A program made the translations under genes and the position numbers. From Runella slithyformis DSM 19594 (GTDB lineage Bacteria > Bacteroidota > Bacteroidia > Cytophagales > Spirosomataceae), in the NCBI RefSeq assembly GCF_000218895.1, contig NC_015703.1:3361001-3425000 (forward strand): a stretch of DNA of 64,000 bases. The letters run 5' to 3'. Positions within the stretch are counted from its first letter, which is position 1; the number at the start of each line of letters is the position of its first letter. Under the pieces are notes generated by a model. That model was not told the DNA's origin and did no database searches. It worked only from the letters and a program-made list of their open reading frames with translations. Shown piece by piece: positions 15,944-24,449 of the stretch.

Positions 15944-16573
15944 ATGGTAAAGTCAAAAATCAGAAGAGGCTACAGGATAGCCAGGTACATCGTTTATAAA
16001 GAAACGCTCGTAGATTCGGTCGAAAATTTCTGGTCATTTGCAGGCGCTTTTTTGGGTGTTGGGCTGATCGCCTTTCTACAAAGTACCCTTTCCGAATCCG
16101 ACAATCTATTCCTGATTGGGTCGTTTGGGGCGTCGGCGGTCCTTATTTTCGGAGCCATTCAGAGTCCATTGGCCCAACCCCGCAATCTGGTAGGCGGGCA
16201 TGTCATTTCGGCTTTATTGGGGGTTAGCATCTGTCAACTTTTCCCCACTATTATCTGGCTTACGGCCCCACTTGCGGTAGGATTGTCTATCATCAGTATG
16301 CAAATCACGAAGACGTTGCATCCGCCCGGCGGTGCTACGGCATTGATAGCCGTCATTGGCTCTGAAAAAATCAAAGACCTCGGGTATTGGTTTGTGCTTA
16401 CGCCCGTCGCTTCAGGGGTATGTATACTTCTGGCAGTGGCGCTTGTTTTCAACAACCTCACCCCTAACCGCCGATACCCAACCGGCCGCCGATTTTCAAA
16501 AACGTTTAAATGGGTCATTATCCCCACCCAAAAAATAATGAAAAGGATGCGAGTCAAGCGGCAGGTCGTTTGA
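15944..16573 (+). CDS. HPP family integral membrane protein
   Basis: 209 residues from the ATG at 15944 (starts at 15917 or 15869 are possible, but they add un-family-like sequence). Four to five membrane helices. The family name motif HPPGGATA is at 126-133, and the FGASAVLIFGAIQSPLAQPR segment (61-80) is the other conserved block. HPP proteins include nitrite/anion-transport-associated members in plants and cyanobacteria; the role in Bacteroidota is not known. A short basic tail ends the protein. Confidence 0.85.
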   Translation: MVKSKIRRGYRIARYIVYKETLVDSVENFWSFAGAFLGVGLIAFLQSTLSESDNLFLIGSFGASAVLIFGAIQSPLAQPRNLVGGHVISALLGVSICQLFPTIIWLTAPLAVGLSIISMQITKTLHPPGGATALIAVIGSEKIKDLGYWFVLTPVASGVCILLAVALVFNNLTPNRRYPTGRRFSKTFKWVIIPTQKIMKRMRVKRQVV

Positions 16574-16622
16574 ACCCTCTTGCCGCATCGGCAAAACAAA
16601 TGACTGCATGACCGGAGGTCTG

Positions 16623-17354
16623 TTAATAGCTGTCACTCCCCCCATCTTCAGAGCCGAGTGACTGGGGGGTTAGGTAGCTTAAACAAAACGTTAATAATTC
16701 TTTGTCAGTAACTCCTTTGTCAGATTTATTGTACATATAGTCCCCAAATGTGCGGAAGAGCTCATAATAATCCAACAAATCGTTGATTGTAGTTAGACCC
16801 TTGTAGTGAGCATCCGCTATTGCCTTTTTGGAAAGAGAAGTCTCCTCGACAGGGATGGAGAAATTGTTGCGGGCAGGGCGAAGGAAAGAGGTTAATGCAA
16901 ACTTTACCTCCTCTGATAATTCACTGTTTTGGAATAGTTCTTCAGGTTGTTCTTTCAGGGTATAAAACCTTTGAATAGTGGCTAAAATTTCTGCTTCCGT
17001 TTTCTTTCCACAGTGCTCAATGAATCGGAGATGGCCTTTTTCTTTATACTCCTTCATGATATCTTCAATAAAAAAGTATCCGGACCGTTTCAAACTGTTA
17101 TAGGATCGGATAGATACTATGCCGCATATGTTTAATACCCCAATCGTAGAGCGCAGTAAGCGCGGTGTGTCTAAATCAGTATCCCAACTTTTAAAGTATA
17201 AACCATAGTAGGTTTGTGGCTCGGGTTTGGGAGTTTCAATGGTTTGCTTTTCTTCTTTTAAAAGTAATTGAAATTCATTCTGCACCTCTTTAGGTAGATT
17301 CTTATACACCGTAAATAAGGCAAGGGAGGTTGATTTGACAGTTAATAAATCCAT
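16623..17354 (-). CDS. Unknown protein with an RpoA C-terminal-like helix-hairpin-helix domain
   Basis: 243 residues, not recognised as a named family. Residues about 78-130 (SIRSYNSLKRSGYFFIEDIM, then HCGKKTEAEILATI) read like the C-terminal domain of RNA polymerase alpha: S-R-N-LKR-G, an acidic helix, then GKK-EI. The N-terminus (LFTVYKNLPKEVQNEF) is helical. A second weaker repeat may lie near 185-210 (KKAIADAHYKGLTTINDLL). The base composition is more AT-rich than its neighbours, hinting at transfer. It stands alone between HPP and fumC on the minus strand. Confidence 0.6.
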   Translation of the reverse strand: MDLLTVKSTSLALFTVYKNLPKEVQNEFQLLLKEEKQTIETPKPEPQTYYGLYFKSWDTDLDTPRLLRSTIGVLNICGIVSIRSYNSLKRSGYFFIEDIMKEYKEKGHLRFIEHCGKKTEAEILATIQRFYTLKEQPEELFQNSELSEEVKFALTSFLRPARNNFSIPVEETSLSKKAIADAHYKGLTTINDLLDYYELFRTFGDYMYNKSDKGVTDKELLTFCLSYLTPQSLGSEDGGSDSY

Positions 17355-17407
17355 AAGCAGTTTGGTTGAAAATTTGTCATAACCCTAAATTGTTTCAAAT
17401 ATCCTAC

Positions 17408-17437
17408 AAAAAAAAGTCGGCTACAAGCGCAGCCGAC
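17408..17437 (-). terminator. Rho-independent terminator of fumC
   Basis: On the minus strand GTCGGCT and AGCCGAC (17416-17422 with 17431-17437) form a 7-bp stem with an 8-nt loop, followed by eight T (plus-strand A run 17408-17415), about 75 nt after the fumC stop. Confidence 0.8.
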
Positions 17438-17510
17438 CTTCTAAGGGATAAGAACCAAACTTTTATATTTTTCAGTTTTACATTTAACGTTTTTCGGTTC
17501 TTAACAGTAC

Positions 17511-18932
17511 CTATTTCAAGCCCCCCACCATATCTTCCGGACGAACCCATTCGTCAAACTGCTCGGAGGTCATATGCGTGAAGTCCAAACCTTTCAATTC
17601 AAATTCTAAGGAAGCCTGCTTGAGGGTGATGCCGCGCTTGTGAGCATCCTGCGCAATGGCGGCGGCGTTGTAATACCCGATTTTTGGGTTCAGCGCCGTG
17701 ACCAGCATCAGTGAATTATTGACGTGTTTGCGGATATTTTCGGTCAATGGCTCGATACCTACTGCGCACTTGTCGTTGAAGGCCACGCACACATCACCGA
17801 TCAAACGGGCCGAATGCAGGAAGTTATAGATCATCACCGGCTTGAACACGTTCAATTCAAAATGCCCGTTGGAGCCGCCAATGTTGATGGCTACGTCATT
17901 GCCCATGACCTGACAGGCCACCATCGTCATGGCTTCGCACTGCGTCGGGTTGACTTTACCCGGCATGATAGAGCTGCCCGGCTCGTTGTCGGGAATGAAG
18001 ATCTCACCGATACCCGCGCGCGGTCCCGACGACAGCATCCGAACGTCGTTAGCAATTTTCATCAGACTGACCGCCACGGTTTTCAACGCACCGTGGGCTT
18101 CAACGATGGCATCGTGAGCGGCCAAAGCTTCAAATTTGTTTTCAGCCGTAATGAAAGGCAGACCCGTCAACGCCGCAATGTGCGCGGCTACGTTTTCTGA
18201 ATAGCCTTTTGGCGTATTGATCCCCGTACCTACGGCGGTACCGCCCAATGCCAACTCCGACAGGTGCGCCAAGGTGTTTTTAATGGCGCGCAAACCATGA
18301 TTCAATTGCGATACATAGCCCGAAAATTCCTGGCCGAGGGTCAGCGGTGTAGCGTCCATGAAGTGCGTACGGCCGATTTTTACGACATCTTTAAAGGCTT
18401 CCGACTTGGCTTGGAGCGTATCACGGAGTTTTTCGATGCCCGGAATGGTCACTTCGGTCAAAATCTGATACGCCGCAATGTGCATGGCCGTCGGAAACGT
18501 ATCATTCGACGATTGCGATTTGTTGACGTCGTCGTTGGGATTCAAATATTTCTTTTCATCCAACAAAGACCCGCCGTTGATAACGTGAGCGCGGTAAGCG
18601 ATCACCTCATTGCAGTTCATGTTTGATTGAGTTCCGGAGCCCGTTTGCCACACTACCAGCGGGAATTGGTCGTTCAGTTTGCCGTCCAAAATTTCGTCAC
18701 ATACTTGGGCGATGAGGTTTTTTTTGTCTTCGGGAAGGATGCCTGCCTCAAAATTGGTGATGGCAGCGGCTTTTTTCAGGTATGCAAACGCCCGAATGAT
18801 TTCCTTGGGCATTTTGTTAATATCTTGAGCAATCGGGAAGTTCATAATAGAGCGCTGGGTTTGTGCGCCCCAATACACGTGAGCCGGTACTTCTACCTTG
18901 CCCATGGTGTCTTTTTCGATACGGTATTCCAT
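17511..18932 (-). CDS. fumC: Class II fumarate hydratase
   Basis: 473 residues. It converts fumarate to malate in the citric acid cycle and is an iron-independent tetramer. The family regions are all present: [12 protein letters not shown] (substrate loop, about 99-110), [11 protein letters not shown] (141-151), the catalytic His in [10 protein letters not shown] (H190), and the mobile loop [13 protein letters not shown] (319-331) with the catalytic Ser. Length is normal. It also consumes the fumarate produced by fahA at 47.8 kb. A terminator follows and a -7 promoter element precedes it. Confidence 0.97.
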   Translation of the reverse strand: MEYRIEKDTMGKVEVPAHVYWGAQTQRSIMNFPIAQDINKMPKEIIRAFAYLKKAAAITNFEAGILPEDKKNLIAQVCDEILDGKLNDQFPLVVWQTGSGTQSNMNCNEVIAYRAHVINGGSLLDEKKYLNPNDDVNKSQSSNDTFPTAMHIAAYQILTEVTIPGIEKLRDTLQAKSEAFKDVVKIGRTHFMDATPLTLGQEFSGYVSQLNHGLRAIKNTLAHLSELALGGTAVGTGINTPKGYSENVAAHIAALTGLPFITAENKFEALAAHDAIVEAHGALKTVAVSLMKIANDVRMLSSGPRAGIGEIFIPDNEPGSSIMPGKVNPTQCEAMTMVACQVMGNDVAINIGGSNGHFELNVFKPVMIYNFLHSARLIGDVCVAFNDKCAVGIEPLTENIRKHVNNSLMLVTALNPKIGYYNAAAIAQDAHKRGITLKQASLEFELKGLDFTHMTSEQFDEWVRPEDMVGGLK

Positions 18933-18986
18933 TAGTGTGATTGATTGGATTTTAGATTATGGGAATCTTAATCAAGATTGGTTACG

Positions 18987-18994
18987 CAAAAGTA
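18987..18994 (-). promoter_or_regulatory. Bacteroidota -7 element (TACTTTTG)
   Basis: TAnnTTTG on the minus strand, 55 nt before the fumC start; no clear -33 TTG. Confidence 0.4.
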
Positions 18995-19063
18995 AACACA
19001 AAACGCTGAATCGCTTTTGATAGAAATCATAATCTCTCTAAATTTACCAAAAAACAAAAGACA

Positions 19064-19248
19064 ATGGCTGCACCGGCAACTCTCCGAAAACAACGCCTCA
19101 TGCTGGACATACAAGTGACGTCTAAACAAAAAAAGCGTTGATGAGCGTACTTAAGGCTCTGGATATTGAAACAAAGCCTGGCGAACTTACGGAAGATGAA
19201 GAGGATACTGCCCTGTATTTGGCAATGGAGAAGGGGAAAGAAAAATAG
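19064..19248 (+). pseudogene. Frameshifted small antitoxin gene (RelB-like position)
   Basis: From the ATG at 19064, 25 codons (MAAPATLRKQRLMLDIQVTS, then KQKKR) run into a TGA. Shifting by one base inside a run of seven A (19128-19134) joins this to ALMSVLKALDIETKPGELTE and DEEDTALYLAMEKGKEK, ending at TAG 19246-19248, a roughly 60-residue acidic-tailed antitoxin-like protein. It could be decay, slippage-controlled expression, or a sequencing error in the homopolymer. The relic toxin lies 25 nt downstream. Confidence 0.6.
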
Positions 19249-19273
19249 AGTGATTTTTTGAAATGGATGAAAG

Positions 19274-19412
19274 ATGCCGTTTCTAACCAATAAATCCTTT
19301 GAGCGGGATATGAAAGAAAAGTCCCGTTTCTGTATTCAGTGACGTATTTCTCGTATAGAATCAAGTAGCTGAGGAATCGTCCGTTAAGCATATCCCCAAC
19401 CTCAAAAAAATT
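19274..19412 (+). pseudogene. Decayed RelE/ParE-type toxin
   Basis: MPFLTNKSFERDMKEKSRF at 19274 matches the start of Bacteroidota RelE-like toxins, but stops after 22 codons. One base further on, the frame reads DVFLV, a TAG, then NQVAEESSVKHIPNLKKI, which matches the NLKKLKG segment of the same family. The C-terminal catalytic half is absent. So the gene carries at least a frameshift, a nonsense codon and a 3' deletion. Confidence 0.6.
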
Positions 19413-19488
19413 CGTTTTATTGATTTTTTTCATAATTTGATACCGATATTGGTGGTTCCTTCGCTAATCAGATTTTACGGTTATACTA

Positions 19489-19748
19489 TTGGGTGATAAC
19501 ACCAAACAGGGCACTAAAAGATAAAAATAATCAACAGTAGACTTGGATGAATTTTGATAAAACTTGGCGCGTTCATAACCCTGCTAACTCCATTCTGAAG
19601 AACCGGTCTGCCATGATTGGGACCGAAATTGAATTTTAGGTAAACCTTTTTACCGGTGTTGAGTGTTTGATGCCGATGTTGGTGTGTTTCCCACCCACAC
19701 CCTGCTTAAACAGGCAGTGGGCTTTTATTCTTTGGTGTTAACACCAAA
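19489..19748. repeat. REP-like palindromes and fragments
   Basis: GGTGATAACACC at 19492-19503 and the perfect 18-bp palindrome TTTGGTGTTAACACCAAA at 19731-19748 share the hairpin core of the RAYT-flanking REPs. Between them, TTGATGCCGATGTTGGTGT (near 19668) repeats the REP head TGATGCCGTTGTTGGTGT with one change. No gene is seen in 19413-19817. Confidence 0.6.
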
Positions 19749-19802
19749 CAGGCCAGCATAAGAGAATTTTAACGGTCGGTCGGTTTTAAATCGGCTGCCC
19801 GT

Positions 19803-19810
19803 TAACTTTG
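19803..19810 (+). promoter_or_regulatory. Bacteroidota -7 element (TAACTTTG)
   Basis: It matches TAnnTTTG and sits only 7 nt before the MFS start codon, so the message would be nearly leaderless. No -33 TTG at the usual distance. Confidence 0.5.
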
Positions 19811-19817
19811 CCGCATT

Positions 19818-21032
19818 ATGTTACAGAAAACAGCCACACTTTATCGAAATGCCTACGGCGGTATCTCCCGCGAGATCTGGCTTTTGGCCTTTGTGATGTT
19901 CATCAATCGCTCGGGAACAATGGTGATTCCCTTCATGAGCGTGTATCTGACCCAAGCCCTTCATTTCAGTCTTCCCAATGCGGGTTTGGTCGTAAGCTGC
20001 GCGGGAGCGGGCGGGATTTTGGGGACCTATTTTGGCGGTAAACTGACGGATAAAGTGGGGCATTACTACGTCCAGATGGCCAGTTTGGCGTTGGGTGGTT
20101 TGATGTTTTTTGTGTTGATGCAAATGCGAACCTTGCCTGCTTTATGTATCTCTACGTTTTGCTTGAGTTTGGTAGGAGAAGCCTTTCGTCCTGCCAATTC
20201 CACTTCCATTGCGTTTTACAGTACGCCCGAAAATCGTACACGAGCGTATGCCATCAACCGGTTGGCGATCAATATCGGTTGGGCCATCGGGCCGGCATTG
20301 GGCGGTTTCTTTGCGACCATCGGTTACAACTATTTGTTCATCGCTGATGGGATCACCAATATTTTGGCGGCGGTGGTGCTGGCCCTGTTGGTTAACAATC
20401 GGGATAAAACCCACGCTGCCGAATACGATAAAGATGCCGTAACGGTACCTGCTCAGTCCGCGTTTAAAGATGGGATCTACCTGCGTTTTGCGGTGTTTAC
20501 AATTTTGTTTGCCATCGGGTTTATGCAGTTTTTCAGTATCGTTCCCGTTTTCTGGAAAACGGAACTGCACGTCAATGAATTGTACATTGGATTGCTTCTG
20601 GGGTCAAACGGACTGCTGGTAGCGGCCTTTGAAATGATCCTGATCTACAACATTGAGCCCTTACGTCCCAAACTCACGTTTATCAGTTGGGGAGTACTTT
20701 TTTGCGGACTCAGCTATCTTCTGTTTATTGTTTTTCAAGGGTTTGTCTGGATACTGCCGTTTGCGGTAATCACCATCACGCTTAGTGAAATGCTGGCTAT
20801 GCCGTTCATGAATTCCTTTACAATGGAGCGCTCCACTCCGCAAAATCGCGGTCAATATTCCGCATTGTATTCAATGTGTTACTCCATTGCCCAAGTAGCC
20901 GCCCCGGTATTGGGTGGGCAAATTGCTGCCGCTTATGGGTATTATGCTCTTTGGGGGGTGATCATTGGGTGTATGCTGGTGTCTTTTATAGGCTTCCGTT
21001 GGGTGCAGACCTTGATTGAGCAGGAGAAGTAG
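19818..21032 (+). CDS. Major facilitator superfamily transporter
   Basis: 404 residues with about twelve hydrophobic segments. The loop after helix 2 has GGKLTDKVGHYYVQ, the usual MFS GxLaDrxGrr-type signature. The helix-4/5 region (NRLAINIGWAIGPALGGFFA) matches the drug/sugar exporter group, with the Rx(2)NxGxxxGPxxGg pattern. It probably exports small molecules, but the substrate cannot be read. The start is fixed by the promoter element directly upstream. Confidence 0.88.
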   Translation: MLQKTATLYRNAYGGISREIWLLAFVMFINRSGTMVIPFMSVYLTQALHFSLPNAGLVVSCAGAGGILGTYFGGKLTDKVGHYYVQMASLALGGLMFFVLMQMRTLPALCISTFCLSLVGEAFRPANSTSIAFYSTPENRTRAYAINRLAINIGWAIGPALGGFFATIGYNYLFIADGITNILAAVVLALLVNNRDKTHAAEYDKDAVTVPAQSAFKDGIYLRFAVFTILFAIGFMQFFSIVPVFWKTELHVNELYIGLLLGSNGLLVAAFEMILIYNIEPLRPKLTFISWGVLFCGLSYLLFIVFQGFVWILPFAVITITLSEMLAMPFMNSFTMERSTPQNRGQYSALYSMCYSIAQVAAPVLGGQIAAAYGYYALWGVIIGCMLVSFIGFRWVQTLIEQEK

Positions 21033-21034
21033 TA

Positions 21035-21137
21035 GTGTGGGCGGGTTTTCAATGCGGGATGTGAGCATCCCTTAACACAGCGATGTGGGCGGGTTCTCAA
21101 ACCCGCTTTTGGGCAAATGCCGGATGTGCGCATCCCT
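21035..21137. repeat. Tandem hairpin-bearing intergenic repeat (two copies)
   Basis: Copy one (21035-21072) and copy two (21083-21137) share GTGGGCGGGTT-TCAA, then ATGC-GGATGTG-GCATCCCT. Copy two carries an extra AACCCGCTTTTGGGCAA segment. Each forms hairpins: GGGATG-TGAG-CATCCC (21056-21071), GCGGGTT-CTCA-AACCCGC (21089-21106), GGATG-TGCG-CATCC (21122-21135). Confidence 0.65.
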
Positions 21138-21150
21138 CGGTACAAAATAA

Positions 21151-21179
21151 AAATGCCGACTCTTTGAAAGTCGGCATTT
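21151..21179. terminator. Bidirectional terminator between the MFS and PspC genes
   Basis: AAATGCCGACT (21151-21161) pairs with AGTCGGCATTT (21169-21179), loop 7 nt, between convergent genes. Confidence 0.75.
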
Positions 21180-21206
21180 CGTCGCAAACACTGTTTCACT
21201 TCAACC

Positions 21207-21434
21207 CTAAATACGAATGATATTCGTATCCGTTGATTCTTTAATAGCGGCCGGCAATAAGGCCCACAAAACGATGTAAATCATGACGGTGGGCACCCCT
21301 GCGGTAAAGAAAAAGGCCAGCACAAACAGGATGCGTACCAGTGCGCGGTCGATCCCCAAATGATGCGCGAGCCCGGCAGCTACTCCACCGATAACGGATT
21401 GATTGGTAATGCGATACAATTTGTTTGTTTCCAT
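21207..21434 (-). CDS. pspC: PspC domain protein
   Basis: 75 residues. LYRITNQSVIGGVAAGLAHHLGIDRALVRILFV is the PspC signature (Gly-Gly-Val-Ala-xGly-Leu, then D-LvRil), followed by two close membrane segments. PspC proteins sense envelope stress in proteobacteria; the small Bacteroidota versions are of unknown role. It is preceded by a promoter with both elements. Confidence 0.85.
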   Translation of the reverse strand: METNKLYRITNQSVIGGVAAGLAHHLGIDRALVRILFVLAFFFTAGVPTVMIYIVLWALLPAAIKESTDTNIIRI

Positions 21435-21488
21435 GGCTATTTCAGTATTTTAATGCTTTCTTGGTTATTCTTGGCTGTTTTGATGGGT

Positions 21489-21519
21489 CAAATGTATGGA
21501 GGACCAACAAACCTGCCAA
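21489..21519 (-). promoter_or_regulatory. Promoter of pspC
   Basis: Minus-strand TTG (21517-21519), a 20-nt spacer and TACATTTG (21489-21496); the start codon is 54 nt downstream. Confidence 0.6.
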
Positions 21520-21787
21520 CCGGATTATAACCAACGGAAAAGGGACTTGATGAATGGATATTTTTGAGGATGCCGACGGTAATAAAACAGCGTTTAAAAG
21601 CAAACATTCCGCTTCCTGCTTCGTTTGTATTCAGGAAGTTGAAAAAGAACAACTCAAAAAAAGAAAAGAGTACTTTTTTTGATGAAATCAGAGTAAGTAA
21701 AACCCCCTTGCCTTTTTTATAGAGTACAGAACCTGATATCCTTAAATTTTCCAACAAAAGGCGCATTGTCCGGAGAGCAAAAATTAC

Positions 21788-23500
21788 ATGAGTTACTTCA
21801 ACATAGATTCCGTCAAAGAACGTACGTTTGATGCCATCGTTATCGGCACCGGTATCAGCGGAGGCTGGGCCGCTAAAGAACTGACCGGAAAAGGATTGCG
21901 CACACTCGTGCTGGAGCGGGGGCGCGATGTAAAACACGTGACCGACTACCCAACCGCGATGAAAAACCCGTGGGAGTTTCCGCATTTGGGGGAGGTTCCG
22001 TTGGAGTTAAAACAAAAAAGCCCTGCTTCGAGCGGGCACTATATTTTTAAAGAACCTACGCTGCATTTCGTTGTCAAAGATTACGAACATCCATTTGTAC
22101 AGGAGAAACCCTTTTCGTGGATGCGCGGCTATCAGGTCGGCGGACGCTCGCTGCTGTGGGCGCGCCAAACGCAGCGCTGGTCGGATTTTGATTTTGAGGG
22201 GCCTGCCCGTGATGGTTTTGCAGTCGATTGGCCCATTCGCTACGCCGATATTGCCCCCTGGTACAGCTACGTGGAGAAATTTGCGGGGATTTCGGGCAAC
22301 AAAGACGGATTGCCTAACCTGCCCGACGGAGAGTTTTTGACGCCGCATGAGATGAGCTGTGTCGAAAAACACTTCAGTCAACAGGTGGCTAAAAACTATA
22401 ACGACCGCCACATCATCATCGGTCGCTCGGCCAACCTCACGGACCCCAAGCCGATTCATTACCAACAGGGACGCGCCAAGTGCCAAAATCGAACGCTTTG
22501 TGAGCGTGGGTGCCCCTACGGCGGCTATTTCAGTACCAATGCGTCTACCTTGCCCTGGGCCGAAAAAACGGGTAAAATGACCCTGAAAACGCATTCGGTC
22601 GTCCACTCCATTATTTACGATGAACAAAAACAACGGGCAGCGGGCGTGCGTGTCATTGACGCCAATACCAAGGAGGTAACGGAATATTACGCGAAGATCA
22701 TCTTCTTAAACGCCTCGGCGCTCAATTCCAATTTGATTTTATTGAATTCTACATCCAATCGCTTTCCAACCGGTTTTGGCAATGACAGCGGTGTGTTGGG
22801 AAAATACATCGGCTTCCACAATTATCGAGGACGTGTTTCTGCCGAGTACGATGGCTTTCACGACACCACCACCGAAGGAAAGCGACCCAACGGCAGTTAC
22901 GTACCGCGTTTTCGGAACGTTTATAAACAGGAAACGGACTTTTTGCGGGGCTACGCGACTTCGATGGGCTCATCCAAGTTGGGCAATCCGACCGATGGGT
23001 TGTTTGGAGAAGATCTCAAAGATCAACTGGCAAAACCTTCCGAAGAAGGCTGGAGCATCAGTGCCAATATGATGGGAGAAGTGCTGACCAAAGAAAGCAA
23101 CTTTGTGCGCCTCGACCCGAACCTAAAAGACGCCTGGGGCATTCCGCAATTGCGTATGTCGGTCGATTTTGACGACAATGACATGAAAATGTTGAAGGAT
23201 TTTTACGAACAATTTTCGGAAATGTTCACCAAAGCAGGGTTTACACACATCAAAACTGCTGATACCAAGCGTGTACCGGGCAATGAAAACCACGAAATGG
23301 GCGGGATTCGGATGGGTAAAGACCCCAAAACGTCGATGCTCAACAAGTGGAACCAAATGCATGCCTGCAAAAATGTATTCGTCACCGATGGGGGTTGCAT
23401 GACCTCCACTTCGACCCAAAATCCATCCCTGACCTACATGGCCCTCACGGCCCGCGCGGCCGATTATGCCGTGAAAGAAATGCGGAAGGGAAATATTTAA
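21788..23500 (+). CDS. GMC family FAD-dependent oxidoreductase
   Basis: 570 residues. The N-terminal dinucleotide motif is DAIVIGTGISGGWAAKEL (about 14-31), followed by LVLERG. GGRSLLWARQTQRWSDFD marks the FAD-binding loop, and CERGCPYGGYFSTNAS a Cys-containing region typical of sugar- and gluconate-dehydrogenase-like members. The C-terminus holds the substrate region: NENHEMGGIRMG and TSTQNPSLTYMALTARAADY. It oxidises an alcohol or sugar. There is no signal peptide, so it is cytoplasmic unless a partner carries it out; no gluconate dehydrogenase subunit 3 is adjacent. Confidence 0.88.
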   Translation: MSYFNIDSVKERTFDAIVIGTGISGGWAAKELTGKGLRTLVLERGRDVKHVTDYPTAMKNPWEFPHLGEVPLELKQKSPASSGHYIFKEPTLHFVVKDYEHPFVQEKPFSWMRGYQVGGRSLLWARQTQRWSDFDFEGPARDGFAVDWPIRYADIAPWYSYVEKFAGISGNKDGLPNLPDGEFLTPHEMSCVEKHFSQQVAKNYNDRHIIIGRSANLTDPKPIHYQQGRAKCQNRTLCERGCPYGGYFSTNASTLPWAEKTGKMTLKTHSVVHSIIYDEQKQRAAGVRVIDANTKEVTEYYAKIIFLNASALNSNLILLNSTSNRFPTGFGNDSGVLGKYIGFHNYRGRVSAEYDGFHDTTTEGKRPNGSYVPRFRNVYKQETDFLRGYATSMGSSKLGNPTDGLFGEDLKDQLAKPSEEGWSISANMMGEVLTKESNFVRLDPNLKDAWGIPQLRMSVDFDDNDMKMLKDFYEQFSEMFTKAGFTHIKTADTKRVPGNENHEMGGIRMGKDPKTSMLNKWNQMHACKNVFVTDGGCMTSTSTQNPSLTYMALTARAADYAVKEMRKGNI

Positions 23501-23531
23501 AGAAAATCAAAAGCGTTGCAAACGAGCCGTC

Positions 23532-23567
23532 GCCCTAAGCTATTACGTATAGTTTAGGGCTTTTTTT
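23532..23567 (+). terminator. Rho-independent terminator of the GMC gene
   Basis: GCCCTAAGCTAT (23532-23543) pairs with ATAGTTTAGGGC (23549-23560) with one G-T wobble and a 5-nt loop, followed by seven T. Confidence 0.88.
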
Positions 23568-23778
23568 ATAAGCTGTGTTCTACTCTTCTATTCGGCCGGT
23601 ATTTGCTGTTTAGATATGCGGAAGATCTGCCGTCCGGAACCTTCTTCAGGATGCACCAAAAAATTTCAACAACTTCATTCATTCACAGTTTGGAAAAATT
23701 TAACAAAACAATTGTGCGAACAACCTGTTCATCAGGCGTAGTATCATTTTATACTATCGACAAAACTAAAAACCAAAA

Positions 23779-24297
23779 ATGAAATTCATTAACAACACCA
23801 TTCTCGCTTTCGCAGTAAGTTTAGTTGCCGTAGGTGCCATGGCGCAGGCCAAAAAAGACGTCGTTGATATTGCCATCGGTTCGGCCGATCACACTACGTT
23901 GGTAGCCGCCGTAAAAGCTGCCGATCTGGTAACAACATTGAAGGGAACGGGACCTTTTACCGTATTTGCGCCTACCAATGCAGCATTTGCTAAGTTGCCT
24001 GCCGGAACGGTAGAAACCTTGCTGAAGCCTGAAAATAAGGGAACGTTGGCCGGTATTCTTACTTACCACGTAGTAGCCGGAAACCTGGATGCCACGAAAG
24101 TGTTGGCGGCTATCAAAGGCGGCATGGGGAAAGTTGTGTTGACAACCGTAGCCGGCGGCAAATTGACCGCTTCGATTGAAGGCGGAAAAGTAATTTTGAC
24201 CGACGAAAAAGGCGGAAAGGCCACCGTGACGGCCACGGACCTGAAAGGCAGCAATGGCGTGATTCACGTGATTGATACGGTAGTGATGCCTAAGTAA
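23779..24297 (+). CDS. Secreted fasciclin-domain protein
   Basis: 172 residues with a signal peptide (about 1-22, ending AMAQA). One FAS1 domain fills the rest: [45 protein letters not shown] and the closing [16 protein letters not shown]1 proteins are adhesive extracellular or periplasmic proteins. Single-gene unit ended by a hairpin terminator. Confidence 0.92.
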   Translation: MKFINNTILAFAVSLVAVGAMAQAKKDVVDIAIGSADHTTLVAAVKAADLVTTLKGTGPFTVFAPTNAAFAKLPAGTVETLLKPENKGTLAGILTYHVVAGNLDATKVLAAIKGGMGKVVLTTVAGGKLTASIEGGKVILTDEKGGKATVTATDLKGSNGVIHVIDTVVMPK

Positions 24298-24322
24298 AAA
24301 GCGCGAATAATAACCCGACTCG

Positions 24323-24372
24323 ACCGGGCGACAGGAATGGGAACTTTACCCATGAATGTCGCCCGGTTTTTG
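24323..24372 (+). terminator. Terminator of the fasciclin gene
   Basis: ACCGGGCGACA (24323-24333) pairs with TGTCGCCCGGT (24357-24367), followed by T residues. The inner part also pairs (ATGGG with CCCAT). Confidence 0.85.
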
Positions 24373-24449
24373 TTGTTTGAAGCAATAGTTTCGCCTTCTT
24401 TTTCTATTTTTACCCTTGACTCTCTTATCAACCGATACCTTACCGCCTT

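Noticed and set aside
15520-15999. 159-codon plus-strand frame overlapping the end of the isomerase gene
   Set aside because: It crosses a strong terminator hairpin and the intergenic region, and has no recognisable family pattern.
19141-19248. Separate small gene starting at the second ATG of the antitoxin relic
   Set aside because: The sequence reads as the C-terminal half of the frame begun at 19064 with one base shift, so I keep it as one pseudogene.
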